Positions 10,511 to 22,366 of a stretch of 64,000 bases of DNA are shown here, piece by piece. A model generated the notes under the pieces. The model was not told the origin of the DNA, searched no databases, and was given only the letters and a program-made list of their open reading frames with translations. A program made the position numbers and the translations under genes. Positions within the stretch are counted from its first letter, which is position 1; each line of letters begins with the position of its first letter. Source of the DNA: Beverwykella pulmonaria (lineage: Eukaryota; Ascomycota; Dothideomycetes; Pleosporales; Melanommataceae); assembly GCA_001599595.1 (NCBI GenBank), contig BCHH01000003.1, positions 2,292,263 through 2,356,262 on the forward strand, in the 5' to 3' direction.

Positions 10511-11365
10511 TCAGTAACACACTTGTCCGTTGATATACTTTCCATTTGAGTCTTTGTTACACATTTTCTTTGACTTTGGATCGTATGCAAAGTAATCATC
10601 GAAAGTGTTGATCCGACGCTTGCTACGCCGTGTTCCGACCATCTTTTTCTTCTCTTAGTTTCACCTTCACTTTTCGACTCCGACAGCCTAGCATCTCTGT
10701 TGATGTGAAAGAGACGATCCAAATCCACTTTCACGCACATTTACTACAGCACCGCTATCAAGCTCATGACATACCGCTACTGCTTTATTGAAATGCCGAA
10801 GCCAGGGGTCTCATATCAGCTACAGCTTGTAATCGTTTACTGCCCTCACCCCACCCGACTTGCGAGGCATTTTACCACACATTGTCGACACTCGTTATTT
10901 CAGATGTGGTTGCACGAGCTCCCGACAAGGGTCTTCATTTTTACTCTGGTTTGCCTACACAAATATAGTGACATTTTCCTCCGGATTGGCGTTCGAACGG
11001 AAGTGATGAGTCTCATCCCAGCCTTCAGTCTGGTCAACTAGAGCGGCATTCTGTGCGCGGACAATGTGGCCATCTCTCACAGTTGGGTACCTGTTGACAT
11101 CTGAATATACTGTCGTTACGATATCCGGATGTGCAGAAGGTTCGTCGGCGAGCTTCTTGGCCTTCTAAATTGAAACTTGTGTGTGGAAAGTCGGGACCAG
11201 AAAACTAAAAGTAGGGCCGCTGCTGGTGCTGGTGTTATCGGTGAGTTCCCGACTCTTCTTTCTGAGCGCGACAGAATCCAGGTTGCGAGTCGGTGCACAA
11301 AATACCGAACTTGTGCAGGCAAACAAGGCCAGGTACCAATTCATCTGTATAGGGATGGAGCTCAA
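10511..11365 (-). CDS. Putative multi-exon secreted protein, model unresolved
   Basis: Several minus-strand open segments look like exons of one gene. The ATG at 11365 (or 11344) starts a signal peptide: MNWYLALFACTSSVFCAPT. After an in-frame TAG at about 11165, which is also a TTTAG acceptor, the same frame continues with KKLADEPSAHPDIVTTVYSD, TVRDGHIVRAQNAALVDQ and GWDETHHFRSNA, stopping near 10970. A later segment reads FNKAVAVCHELDSGAVVNV. The last segment, ending with a TGA at 10511, reads RRINTFDDYFAYDP, CNKDSNGKYINGQVCY. Phases of the internal introns could not be settled, and the gene may be partly broken. No family recognised; extracellular location is inferred from the signal peptide. 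Confidence 0.42.
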
Positions 11366-11759
11366 AAATGCGCTTAGGACAGATGTCTATCATGCGACGG
11401 ATGTAGGGAGCCAAGGTCGTTTTGGGATTGATACTCGAGATGAAGTTCTAGGAACAGCTATTGCCGTTTGAAAGATCAGTCCAAATTTAGATCCGATAAA
11501 CGATCGCATGTGCACGGACTGCAACTGCCATTCGCTGCTGGAACTCGAGTGAAGCGTCCATCATTTGCCGTCTCTTTAAGATTAGCCGCTAAGTTTGGGT
11601 GGGGTTCCGCTTAGCGTGGTGATAGTGATGGGCTTGCATCCACACATATCATGTGGCGCGGGGTCCGTCAAGGTGGAGGAGAGAGGTTGGTACAATAGGA
11701 TCATGGAACATCTCCGCCCGGACCATGAATAGAGCATCATGGAAGGGATCCTGCTAGCC

Positions 11760-12806
11760 TCATACACCAGCGCCTTGCCGCATTCTTTTTCTTCTGATCC
11801 TTAATGTCCGCAGCAAGTTCACCACAAACAGCACCACGACGATCATGAGAATGATTCCGATGGCAACAAGTGGAACCATGATGGCGAAGAGGGCAAAAAT
11901 ATAAGCGGCCATCCCAAAAGCGTGACTTTGATCCAGAAACGGTGTTGCGAGTCCGACCTGCATGGCTGACAATACAATCGTTGTATAGGCAAAAAGGGTA
12001 ATCAACGAATTCACATTGTCTCGTATGAAGGCACCGTAGGTTGTGCATCCGCTAAGATAGCCGCGAGGGGTCCCTCGACCGAGGCGATAGATCCAGTTTA
12101 GACGGCCCAGTCTCAGCTCCCCGTAGTAGAACCGCGGATTCACCGGCACGTGAGGGTCCAGCTGTGAGAAGGCGGAGGGCGGAAAGGATTCGGAAAAGTA
12201 GGAATTTGTTTGCGCCGAGTTGATGACGATTTCCTCGCTCAAAGCGAGCCAGCCCGACCACGTGATCTCGGCTGGAATGAGGCCTGTGTTGATGGCAATG
12301 TTGAAGTCGACCTCCCGCTCAATAAGTGCAACGTAGGAGAGCAGGAAGCCAAGAGCGGTCCGGTAGAGGTGTTGATAGGGGCATATCTGCTGTTGCCAGA
12401 AGTGGGGCGAAAGCAGATAGCGGGGCAGGGGCTTGATGTAGATCCTGCCCCTGCCCCAGATGAGGTGGAGGTCGAACTGCTCGGTGACGACGATGTCCCT
12501 CTTCTTCAGCCGCTGGTAGTGCAGGGCTCGAGGCGACGTGGGCAGGCCGACCAGCCAGAGCCAGCCGTGGATGGCGTTGAGGCGCCGGACGTCCAGATCG
12601 CACTCGAGGAAGGAGTGGATGTCGGCAGAGACCAGGCGGACCATGTGGCGGCGGTTGCGATATGTTGCCGGCAGGAGCGGCGTGGTGGGTTTGGGTGCGG
12701 TGCCCGAGATGCTCTCCCTTGGGAGCAGCTCTCGCTGGAAGGGCGGCGGCAGCGAGTGGTTCTTCTCCGGGAGGTCGTGGGCGGTCATGGCATGGGCGTT
12801 CATCAT
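11760..12806 (-). CDS. DUF6601-type membrane protein
   Basis: Intronless, 348 aa, with two closely spaced ATGs at the start (MMNAHAMTAHD). The N-terminal two thirds are soluble and rich in aromatic residues (FLECDLDVRRLN, HGWLWLVGLPTSPRALHYQ, HLIWGRGRIYIKPLPRYLL, then RLNWIYRLGRG). Two hydrophobic segments follow, VNSLITLFAYTTIVLSAMQV and a long FALFAIMVPLVAIGIILMIV, before a basic tail (RIRRKRMRQ). This matches the fungal DUF6601 family, often mislabelled as subtilisin-like proteases in databases; no catalytic triad is visible. Function unknown. It is divergently transcribed from the NLR-like gene with about 0.5 kb between starts. Confidence 0.8.
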   Translation of the reverse strand: MMNAHAMTAHDLPEKNHSLPPPFQRELLPRESISGTAPKPTTPLLPATYRNRRHMVRLVSADIHSFLECDLDVRRLNAIHGWLWLVGLPTSPRALHYQRLKKRDIVVTEQFDLHLIWGRGRIYIKPLPRYLLSPHFWQQQICPYQHLYRTALGFLLSYVALIEREVDFNIAINTGLIPAEITWSGWLALSEEIVINSAQTNSYFSESFPPSAFSQLDPHVPVNPRFYYGELRLGRLNWIYRLGRGTPRGYLSGCTTYGAFIRDNVNSLITLFAYTTIVLSAMQVGLATPFLDQSHAFGMAAYIFALFAIMVPLVAIGIILMIVVVLFVVNLLRTLRIRRKRMRQGAGV

Positions 12807-13223
12807 GGGGTCTCGGGGCCGAGTCGTCCTTTCCTTACCTAGATGTCTGTCGGTCCTCCAGATTTCGCATTACACAAACTGAGGCTGAGACGCTGCTTAA
12901 GAGAGACAGTTTCAAGAGGTGAATGTCGGCGAGGATGGCGGTGGATGGGCAAAGGAACGGCGATGCAGGGGACTAGTGGGGGCCGTTGTGCGACACCATT
13001 TCAGCCGCACTTCCCGATGCAGCCTAGCCTTGCTTACGCATTTGCCAGATCCATCGCGTCTTGCCTCTTGGGGGAAGCATTTGGCCCCCAACCTCGAATC
13101 TTTCACCCACACCTCCCCGGACCCTCTCATGATCATGGAGGAAAGGCGACGTCGCTGCTGGCCCCTGACGCGCTGCGAGCACTTCACCAAGGACACTCCG
13201 TGCCACCCTCCTTGACCCAGCGC

Positions 13224-13233
13224 TATATATATT
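13224..13233 (+). promoter_or_regulatory. TATA box of the NLR-like gene
   Basis: TATATATATT about 80 bases upstream of the ATG at 13314. It lies in the 507-base divergent interval shared with the DUF6601 gene. Confidence 0.45.
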
Positions 13234-13313
13234 AGTTGCCATGGCCCCAGGTTGTGCACCTTGAATCATCGCGTTGTCCCTAGTTCACGCGTCGTCGACG
13301 ACGCCATCGCATC

Positions 13314-16300
13314 ATGGCGGCACCTCCCAAGAAAACGAAGTACTCGAAACTCGACCCCGTCGACATCAATATCGGGCTGCAGCAGCTGTACCCGAACCCA
13401 GACGAGCCGTCGAGCTCAAAGGCATCCACCAAGCTCACACTCGAGTAAGCCAACTCCACTCCCTGCGGCTTGTGCCTAGCTCATTGCCTCAAAACAGCAT
13501 CGTCGCCATTCCGGGACTGGGCGCGAATCCAGAATGGACCTGGGTGCGCGAAAAGGTGCATTGGCTGCGCGACAGCAACATGCTCGCCCGCAGAATCCCC
13601 AATGCCCGAATCAGCGTCCTGAATTATCAGAGCCAGTGGTTTGGCAAGGGCTCTGTTGATCAGCGCCTTGAGAATGTGGCCGACCAGCTTCTCTATCAAC
13701 TTGAGCGGTCTCGAGGAGTGAGCTGTCCCCTGTTCAGTCCAAGATCCTTTGGAAGCTCACACCTTATCAGGACGAGAACAAGACCCCCATCATCTTCATC
13801 TGTCATTGCCTCGGAGGGATCGTCCTCGAAAGAGCGCTGCTAACAGCCAGGTTGCGGCAAAATGACTTTCCAAGCATCTTTCCCTGGGTCGCTGGCTGCA
13901 TCTTCCTCGGCACTCCCTTCCGTGGCACCAAGTCGCAGAACAAGGCCATGGTCTTGGCTGAGATGGCCGAATCCATAGGTATGGGCGTGCCCTCGAGTCT
14001 ATTGAAGCTCCTGGAGAAGGACTCTGAAGCGCTGCTACGCATGCTCGACGACTTCGTCCGATTGTCCAACGATGCCCAGATGCGAATCTTTTGCTTCTTC
14101 GAGTCGCAGAAGAGTGACGTCACATCGCTCTTTGTCAAGGGGTTGCCTACTGCATTCAAGTCACAGGTAGGTAAAATAGCGCCGGGCCATCATTCTTGCA
14201 GGCGCTAACCGTACGGTCTAGGAATTGATAGTAGACAAAGACTCCGCTACCTACTCCGGAGTCGAGAACCTGCAGCTTGCTGCGGATCACTTTCGCTTGA
14301 ACAAGTTCACCGGTCCTAAAGATGGCAACTTCATTTCCGTGTCCAACGAGATCAAGGTCACCGCCCAGAAAGCGGCTGGAATTATCAAGTCGAGACAAAA
14401 CAGTAAGTATTTTCCTAACCCAGAATACTGGAAACGTCTGCTGAACAACCCATAGTCCTTCGGCAATCGCTCATCAATGATCGGACCTACCGTTCCATCA
14501 TCGATACCCTGGGCAAGGGCTTTTCCGATCTTGATGCCACCATCAAAGGTACGTACAAAGGCACCAAGGGAAACAAACTCTCCTGGGTCGTTGATATGCC
14601 CGATTTCAAGTCGTGGAGGAAGGAGCAAACCACCCCACTTTTGTGGGTGCACGGCAAAGCTGGTACCGGCCAAGATTCCATCGCCTCCTCCGTCATTGAA
14701 TGCCTCCAATCAACCAAGGAACATGGTGACATCATCGCTTCCTTCTTCTGCGATCAGAGCGATGAAGCCCGGCGTTCACTTCGTGGACTGCTCAGGTTGC
14801 TGATTCGTCAGATCATTATTGAGAACCAAGACCTAGCCGTCCATCTACTTACCGACTCGAAGAAGGGCAAGAACGCTGGCAAGCCGGAATTTGATCCCGA
14901 ATCCCTGTCCAAGACCTCAACCCTTTGGGAAGCCCTTCAAGCTATGTCTAGAGATCTTACTTCGGGCTGCGTCCAAATTGTAGTTTATGGGCTGGAGCAG
15001 CTTTCCCACGAATCAATCAAGGAGTTCGCCGACTACATGGAAGATATACCTACCACTGGTGCCCCACTCAACGAGGGCGCTGAGATTTCGCCAATCAAAT
15101 GGATGCTACTTAGTCGCTCTGGTCGACCCGACATCGAAAAAGCATTGAAGACGAGAGCGCTAGAAATCAACATTGATGACTCCGAGAACTCGGCTCATGT
15201 TAGTGATGCTCTTCGAGCAGACATATCAGCCAGGGTAGACGAGCTTGGCCTACCATCCTCTCTGACATACTTCGTCAAACGCTATATCCATTCGCGTGCT
15301 GAAGATAACTACATCTACGTCAGTCTCGTTATTCAAGAACTCAAAAACGCACAAGGAACTGGAAAGGCTACGCATGCCGAGATCCGGCCGCTCTTGGAGT
15401 CGTTCCCGTACGGCTTAACTGACATGTATGAGCACATTCGGAAAAGAGTATTGAGCCCGGGCTCTGAAGGCATTGAATATACAAAGGAGATCTTGCGCTG
15501 CATGATTGCCTCTGAGCGAGCGCCGACGATGCGCGAGCTTGCCATCATCGCCGACCTGCCGATCGCGCATCGTAATGACTTAGAAGAACTCAAAGCCTAC
15601 ATCAGGCGTTGCGGGGCGTTCCTGACATTGCGAGGGAATGAGCTAGACGAAGATAGCAATTTTGTGGAGTGGATCGACATGTCAGCGCCCGAGCACCTGC
15701 AGAAGTACGCCAAGAATGACCTTTCGCTAGAACTTCTAGACATGCAGCATGGTATCATTGCACTCCGATGTCTCCAACAAATATATGACATCACCGATCT
15801 AGAAGAGGCGGAGGAGGCAGAGAAGTTAGCAAAGGAGGAGGCAGGCACAGAGGTTGCTGAAGATGAACCAGGCGACGTGCAGCAGGAGGATCCCGTCCCA
15901 GAGGACGATGCAAAAGTTGAGGATGATCCGGAACTAATGCATAGTGAAAAGGATGCGAGCGATGACGGCCTTGAGCATCAAGATGACCTCAACGAGACGA
16001 AAACTGAGATTGATGACGATAATAAACAAGAACATGACGAGCGAGACGACGAGTTGGATGAAGGAAACTTGCGGTATCCTGGTCAATATTGGTTAGAACA
16101 TGCAAAGAAAGCCCCCGTAGACGTGATCGAAGAGTTTCGAACCAGCCACAGTTTTTGGAGAGACGATTCGCCCGCCCGGCAGAACTGGTGGAATAACAAC
16201 CCTACCATGCACGCTCTGCCAGACCAGGCCAATGTTTCTGCGCTGCATGTCGCAACAATTGCAGCCTTCCCTGCACTCATCGATCACCTTCTGAACTGGG

Positions 16301-19300
16301 GGTGGGATGAGGACGTCCATAAGGAAGATTCCCTGGGGAATCAGCCCCTGTTCTACGCATGTTCTGGGGGTGAATACGAGATCGTTCAAACGCTTCTTGG
16401 AGTAAACGCAGATATCAACTATGTCAGCAATGAGGAGAGAGTCACGGCACTATACGGTGCGGCAACAAATGGCCATAAAGACATAGTAGAAATGTTGCTC
16501 GACAGAGATGCGGACATCAATGCTAACTCTGAGACTTGGGGGACGCCACTTTACGCGGCTACGGATGATGGTAACACAGATATCATGAAGCTGCTTCTTA
16601 TCCGTGGTGCAAATGTCAATCTTATTGGGGGTGCGGGGCGTAGACCGTTAAATATTGCTGCTTTCAATGGCGATATTGAAGCAGTGAGCCTACTCATAGA
16701 CAATGGCGCTGACATCGACCCTGATGAGGAGTACTGGTATGGCTCTGCCTTGGGAGCGGCCGCTCGGAGAGGTCATGCAGATGTAGTGAAGCTCTTACTG
16801 GACAAAGGCTGGAGTCCCAGCAAGCAAATGAAGACGTACGGATCCTTCCTCACGGCGGCTGCAACATATGGACACCTGGATGTTGTGGAAGCGCTTGTTC
16901 AGAAAGAGGTTCGTATTACGGTGCTCGAGCAGGCACTGCAGGCTGCTTCGCAGAACGGAAAAGCAGCCGTGGTGAAGTTGATTTTGAATCAGGCGCCAAC
17001 ATTGAGACATCAAAAGGCATTTATGCTAGCCGCATCCTACGGGCGAGACGATGTTTTGGAGCTTCTGTTCCCGAGAGGAATAGCTCAGGACATGTTGGAT
17101 ACAGCACTGTATGATGCCGCAGATCACGAGCATGAGCAAACAGTCCGACTTCTGCTCAAATTCGGAGCGAATCCTAATGCTGAGGGCGAAGAGTAAGTTT
17201 TTCCCCATTCTCGACATCTTCATACACTAACATGGATGCTTAAGATACGGCTGCGCTCTTACCGCATCTGCATACGACGGTACACAAGGTATCCTAGAGG
17301 CCCTTCTTGAGCATAATGCCGACGTGAATAAACGTGGAGGTGAATATGGAACTGCTCTTCAGGCGGCTGCGTTATACGGAAATGAGTATAACGTAAAGCT
17401 TCTCCTTCGACACGGCGCCCAAGTCAATACTGAGGCTATTGGACTCTACGGGCATCCTCTTCAGGCCGCATGCTACAGTGGAGACGTCGACACAATCAAA
17501 GGCTTGCTTGAAGCCGGCGCAGACATCAACGCCCACGGCGGCAAATATGGATATGCAATCATCGCCGCTGCTGACGAGGCAGATAGTGAGGCTGTGAAGG
17601 TTCTTCTAGAACACAATGCAAACGTCAACGTCCGAGGAACAGAGGACAACATCCCACTAATTGCCATCGCTGGAGCCACGTTGATCAAAGAAGATCTCCT
17701 CGAAATTTTGAACCACGGCGCAGACATCAACGCCACATGCGACAAAGGCACCACGGCTCTGATAAACTGCGCAGCAGCCGGTGATACAGAAGGTTTGGAG
17801 TTTCTTTTGGCCAATGGGGCTGATGTACACATATCAAGCGAAGAATTGGGAACGGCTTTACACGCAGCCGCCTTGGAGGGCGACGAAGATTCATGCGAGA
17901 TCTTGCTGAAAGCGGGCGCTCACGTTGATGCCATTGGTGGGACCTATGGTACAGCGCTTCAGGCAGCAGCATTTGCTGCGGATCTCGACACCGTGAAGAA
18001 GTTGCTCGAAGCAGACGCGGACGTAAACCTCATCGGAGGCGAATATGGCTGCGCACTACAAGCGGCCGCCTTCTCTGGTGACGACGAAGTGGTGCACGAA
18101 CTTGTCATCGAGCACCACGCGGTCGTCGATACCTTCGGCGGCAAATACGGGTACGCGCTGCAGGCCGCAGCCGGCGCCGGTCATACTGACATCGTAACAC
18201 TCCTTCTAGAAAATGGCGCCAATGTTAACGCGAGAGGAGGTGAGCATGGTTATGCGCTTCTCGCCGCTGCTGCATCAAAGCCCTGGAATGACGACGTGAT
18301 TGAGCTGCTCCTAGATCACGGTGCGGATGCTTCTTTGGAAGGGGGTTTGTATCATTCCGCTGCGCAAGCCGCCGCCGTCGGCAACACCGCACATGCTCTT
18401 GAGCTTTTCATTGAGAACGGAGCAAATGTACATGCCAAAGGCGGGAAATACGGATCGGCACTCCAAGCAGCCGCCGTCAAGGCAAATTTGGAGTTTGTAG
18501 AACTGCTCTTAAAACATGGCGCCGATGTGAAGTACCAGGGTGGAAAGTATGATACGGCACTGCAAGCAGCCGCATATGCGGATCATTTGGAAGTGGTCAA
18601 CAAGTTACTAGACAACGGTGCGGACTTCCGCTTTCGAGGAGGGAAGTATGGAACCACTTTAACTGCCGCCGCCGTCCGAGGGAACAAAGCTGTTTTGGAA
18701 CGGTTGTTGAAGTTAATGCCGCCGGAGCAGATGTTAGACGAGTCGCTGGTTGAAGCGTGTTACTATCGGCAGACAGCTAGCGTAGAAGCTTTGTTGAAGA
18801 GCGGCGCAAATATCTACGGCAGACACCCAACACTAGGCTCGCCTGTCGATGCACTGCTGGCTAAAGCACCCGATGGATACAACAGTGACGATGAAACTGA
18901 AGACCCTATTAACGATGATGCCGACGATGATTCGAATTCCGATGACGAAGACGAGGCAGAGGAGGCATGGGAGGGGGATGAGACAGGCTCTGTGGGAGGG
19001 GATACAGAGGGCAGTGTGACGAATCTACAGCTTGAGGAAGAGGTCAGCGAAGAGAGCAAAATCCAGAAACTGCTTGATGAGGCCATAGCGAGGGTGAAGC
19101 GGAATCCAACCGTCCAACGATTTCGAACTGTGAAGAGGACATCTGGAGTTCCATACGCTGCTGGTGGCTACGGGTATCCTCCGTATTCAGCACCCAGTGG
19201 TGGCGCCCAGGATGCGCAGATGCAGCCTTCGACAAGCTATACGCAGTTCAACCCACCGCTACCAGTGGGCGGGGACCAGCAGAGATATAGCCAGCAGCCG

Positions 19301-20239
19301 TATCAAAACGCCTTGCCACAGCAGCAACAGGGCTTCCAAGCTTACCCAGGAAATACCCCACAGCAGTACAGCAATCCACAGATTCAGCAAGCCTACCAGT
19401 CGCCGTCTAACAGTACTGCTCCCTCATATACTCCCTACTCGCCACCTTCCACGCAAGCTCCGCATCTATCATCGCAATACCAAACATCTACCCCTACTCC
19501 GCCTCCACAACTTGGATACGGTCCTCCTCCTCCTCAGCCACAGCCACAGCGGCAATATTCGAATGCTCCTGTCGATCCGCAAAGACAGTATTCGGCTCCG
19601 CCCCCAGGCTATAGTACCCCACCCTCACTTCCACCAAGAGTAGCGAGCCAAAGGCCACAGCTGTCGCCAGGACCGCTAAACCCCGGACCGGCTGATCAAT
19701 TCCAACAGCAGCAGCAACAACCGCAGCAGCAACGTCAATCAATGTATCAAAGTTCGCAGCCGGGATACGCAACACCTCCACTCCAACATCAATACACAAC
19801 GCCCCAACCACCACCGCCGCAATCGCAGCACAGCCAGCCTCCTTCCATGAGTCAGCCGCCTTACAACTCCCCTCCGCCTCAGGTCGGGTATGGAGCACAA
19901 CCTCCACAAACTCAATATCTATCTTCTCAACCGTCAATCTATCAGTCCCCTCAACCCCTCCAGCAATCCTTCTCGACTACGACAAACCAAGAACCCGCAT
20001 ATGCACCGTACGAACATGGATTGCATCAGAACTCGCAATCGTCAATATCTTCAAGTCAGTATACGCCGAGTTCACAAAGTACGCAGTATGGAGACACTCC
20101 GCACAATGGAGGGATATATGCGAGTCCTAATTCGAGTATGGCGAGCGGCTTCAGTGGGCACGAGCAAGGACAGGGACAAAAGCAGCCAAAACAGAATAGG
20201 TGGGGTTCAAGTGGGTATGATGGAGAGGGCTATGGATAA
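13314..20239 (+). CDS. NLR-like protein: SesB-type alpha/beta-hydrolase, NACHT-like NTPase, ankyrin repeats, Q/P-rich tail
   Basis: Six exons: 13314-13444, 13498-13717, 13771-14166, 14222-14402, 14456-17192 and 17245-20239; they sum to 2220 codons. Residues about 45-220 are the lipase-like SesB domain of fungal NLRs (IVAIPGLGANPEWTW; FICHCLGGIVLERAL; GCIFLGTPFRGT). The nucleophile elbow carries Cys (about residue 130) where the hydrolase consensus has Ser. A NACHT-like region follows with LLWVHGKAGTGQDSIAS at about residue 376; the Walker A Lys is replaced by Gln. Then come a Glu/Asp-rich linker (about 760-845), some 20 or more ankyrin repeats (about 900-1760) of the GGKYGTALQAAA type, a second acidic stretch, and a roughly 380-residue Gln/Pro/Ser/Tyr-rich tail. 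Fungal NLRs act in non-self recognition and regulated cell death; ankyrin repeats probably bind the ligand. Confidence 0.9.
19200..20230 (+). repeat. Low-complexity CAG/CAA- and CC-rich coding tract
   Basis: The 3' kilobase of the NLR-like gene is dominated by CAG/CAA (Gln), CCN (Pro) and TCN (Ser) codons, with runs such as QQQQQPQQQ near 19705-19735 and PPPPQPQPQ near 19525. It encodes a prion-like, disordered tail without Cys. Confidence 0.8.
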
Positions 20240-22366
20240 GGGGATTCAATGGAGGCGAAATTTTCGCTAAATCTGGGGAATTAATTAGTTGCCAAGGGTG
20301 TCTAAGTCGTGTACAATTGGGTCAAATGGTTAATCTTAAGGAATGCAAGTTTAGACGAAACGACGGTATTCAGGATAGTGAGAGTAAGAAAGTACGATAA
20401 GAAATCAATGTAAGAGGAATGTCAAGCAATAATCTCTCTACGAGAAGGATTCCTTCGCTCTTCCGTAATTGACTTGATCAGTAAGATGTCGCGCACTCTC
20501 AGCATCCTGCAATCCCTTACGCACCCTAGAAGACGGTTTTGACACTCATGGCTAAGTAGACCTTCATATATTGTACCCTTTAGTCTCAATGCATGCACAC
20601 AGCCCTTCTACACCAGCGGTCCCGGCGGAATATACTTCAACAGCCCCTGCTTCTCCGCGACCCAAAACGGTGTCCAAATCCCTAGTATGCAGACACTCGT
20701 CAACACATCTCAAATCCAAGCATGTTCACCAACCCTTCAACTTCGCCCCTTTTCCAACCCACCACTCCCCCATCTTCCAAAATCAAATAAACAAGTTTAA
20801 CTCACCAAAATTTCACGCCCCATACGCCCCCGGAAATTTTACCAGCGACTCCGGTTTTCCACCTTCAAGTCCATGGATACTAAGGTGTGTGCAAGATGTG
20901 TAGAATTGTGTTGTGTTGAAGCGCGGGTAGCGGAGGTAGATATGCTTGGAGAGGAGGAGGTAAAGGCTGTGGTAGAGGGGATAGTGAAGTTCATCTGTGA
21001 TAATAGGAGTGAATTAGTAAGAGGGGGTGTGATTTGGAATCTAGGTGCTGGGTGCTGGGTGTAGCAGGAAAGGAGTGGCGGGGGATTGGGTAGACCAGGA
21101 GAGGCCGGGGCTGAGGAGCGTTGCGGTGATCATAACACGGCGGCAGTCGAGAAGTGGCTGCACAAGAACGCTGTGCTAATGATCTTTTTCTTTCTGCGAG
21201 TAAGTGATTGGAATTTCGATTAACGACTTGGTTGTGCTAAACTCGAATGGCGGTTTACATAACATAGAGCGCGTAGTGCGTCCCGCGGCTAAGGGGTGAC
21301 CACATTCGTAGTGAACAGCGCCGTGGGAAGAGATTCTGCCGCTGTTATAGTCCGTTGAGTAATTAGATTCATCGCAAGCGGGTTAGATGTCAAGCTTTCG
21401 CGGAATCCCGCCCAATCTCCATGCGGTGGAATTAAGCTTGCACGCTTTTCACAGTGTAGGCTGTGGAAATGGTAAGCAAGGACACTCACTTTGGTTGTCG
21501 CACTGATAAATTAGGGTCTGGGAGTATGTGTTGAGAGGCGGCAATTAGACTAGCGGGCTAGCAATACCGTTTAATGAAGTCGTCTAGGTCCCGTTTCTGA
21601 CAGATTTTGAAGAGGTGAAGAGGACATCTATATGAGGATAAAGGTATGGTTGTAGTTAAGGTGGAAGAGCGACGCGGGAGACCCATATGGGAAATGAGGG
21701 AAGACGAGCGGAGTGGGGTATTGAAGGAGAGCAACAACAACTCCCTGCGCCCTTAGTTTAACATGACGCGATTATAACTGTGTTGTGCTATTACGCGAGA
21801 AAAGTGAAATGGTGTGGTTTAAGGTTCGGCGGAAAATTAGCGGGTAGGATGCTGGTCAAGCGGGCAAGACTATCCCAAGTGGAGGCGGTTTGTCCTCTTT
21901 GGTTTCGCTTTTTGAACCGGGTGAGGTTTTTTCACCTTGGCAATGAATGTGAGGATACGAGAGAAGCTTTGCTGATGAGCAGATCTTGAGTAGGAGAGCT
22001 TAGATGTTCTTGAATGGAACTTGCTTGATGCATCTTCTAGAAGATATGATAGTGTCCCGTTTGGACATATAACCTATTGACCAACTTTGAATTGATGCAA
22101 ATCAATCCGTACATTCTTTCCTATTAATTGTGCGGTCTCTAACTCCCTGAAAGGTTTTTCCCGAGTGTGCTCTTCTCAAACGTTCCAGTCTGAATTGTGT
22201 AAGCTAGTTTTATACTCGCCAGTTGTGCTCATTGTTCTTTAAAACGCATATCAGAGCTTACCTGTTCATGAACTTGTTGTACACGAAATAGGTGGCAGTC
22301 GCTAAAGCACCCGCGCATCGTAGCAGAAAGAAGAAATTCCAATACGATTCCAAGGCTCAGTTCTTC
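20240..22366. other. Intergenic, no supported gene
   Basis: About 2.1 kb between the NLR-like gene and the minus-strand surface-protein gene. Open stretches at 20571-20903 and 20873-21064 are low-complexity and lack family features, so they are not called. No RNA gene or repeat recognised. Confidence 0.4.

Noticed and set aside
12210..12842. Plus-strand frame of 210 codons opposite DUF6601
   Set aside because: Antisense shadow; rich in charged residues with no recognisable fold.
20571..20903. Plus-strand Pro/Ser/His-rich frame
   Set aside because: Low complexity, no start context or homology features.
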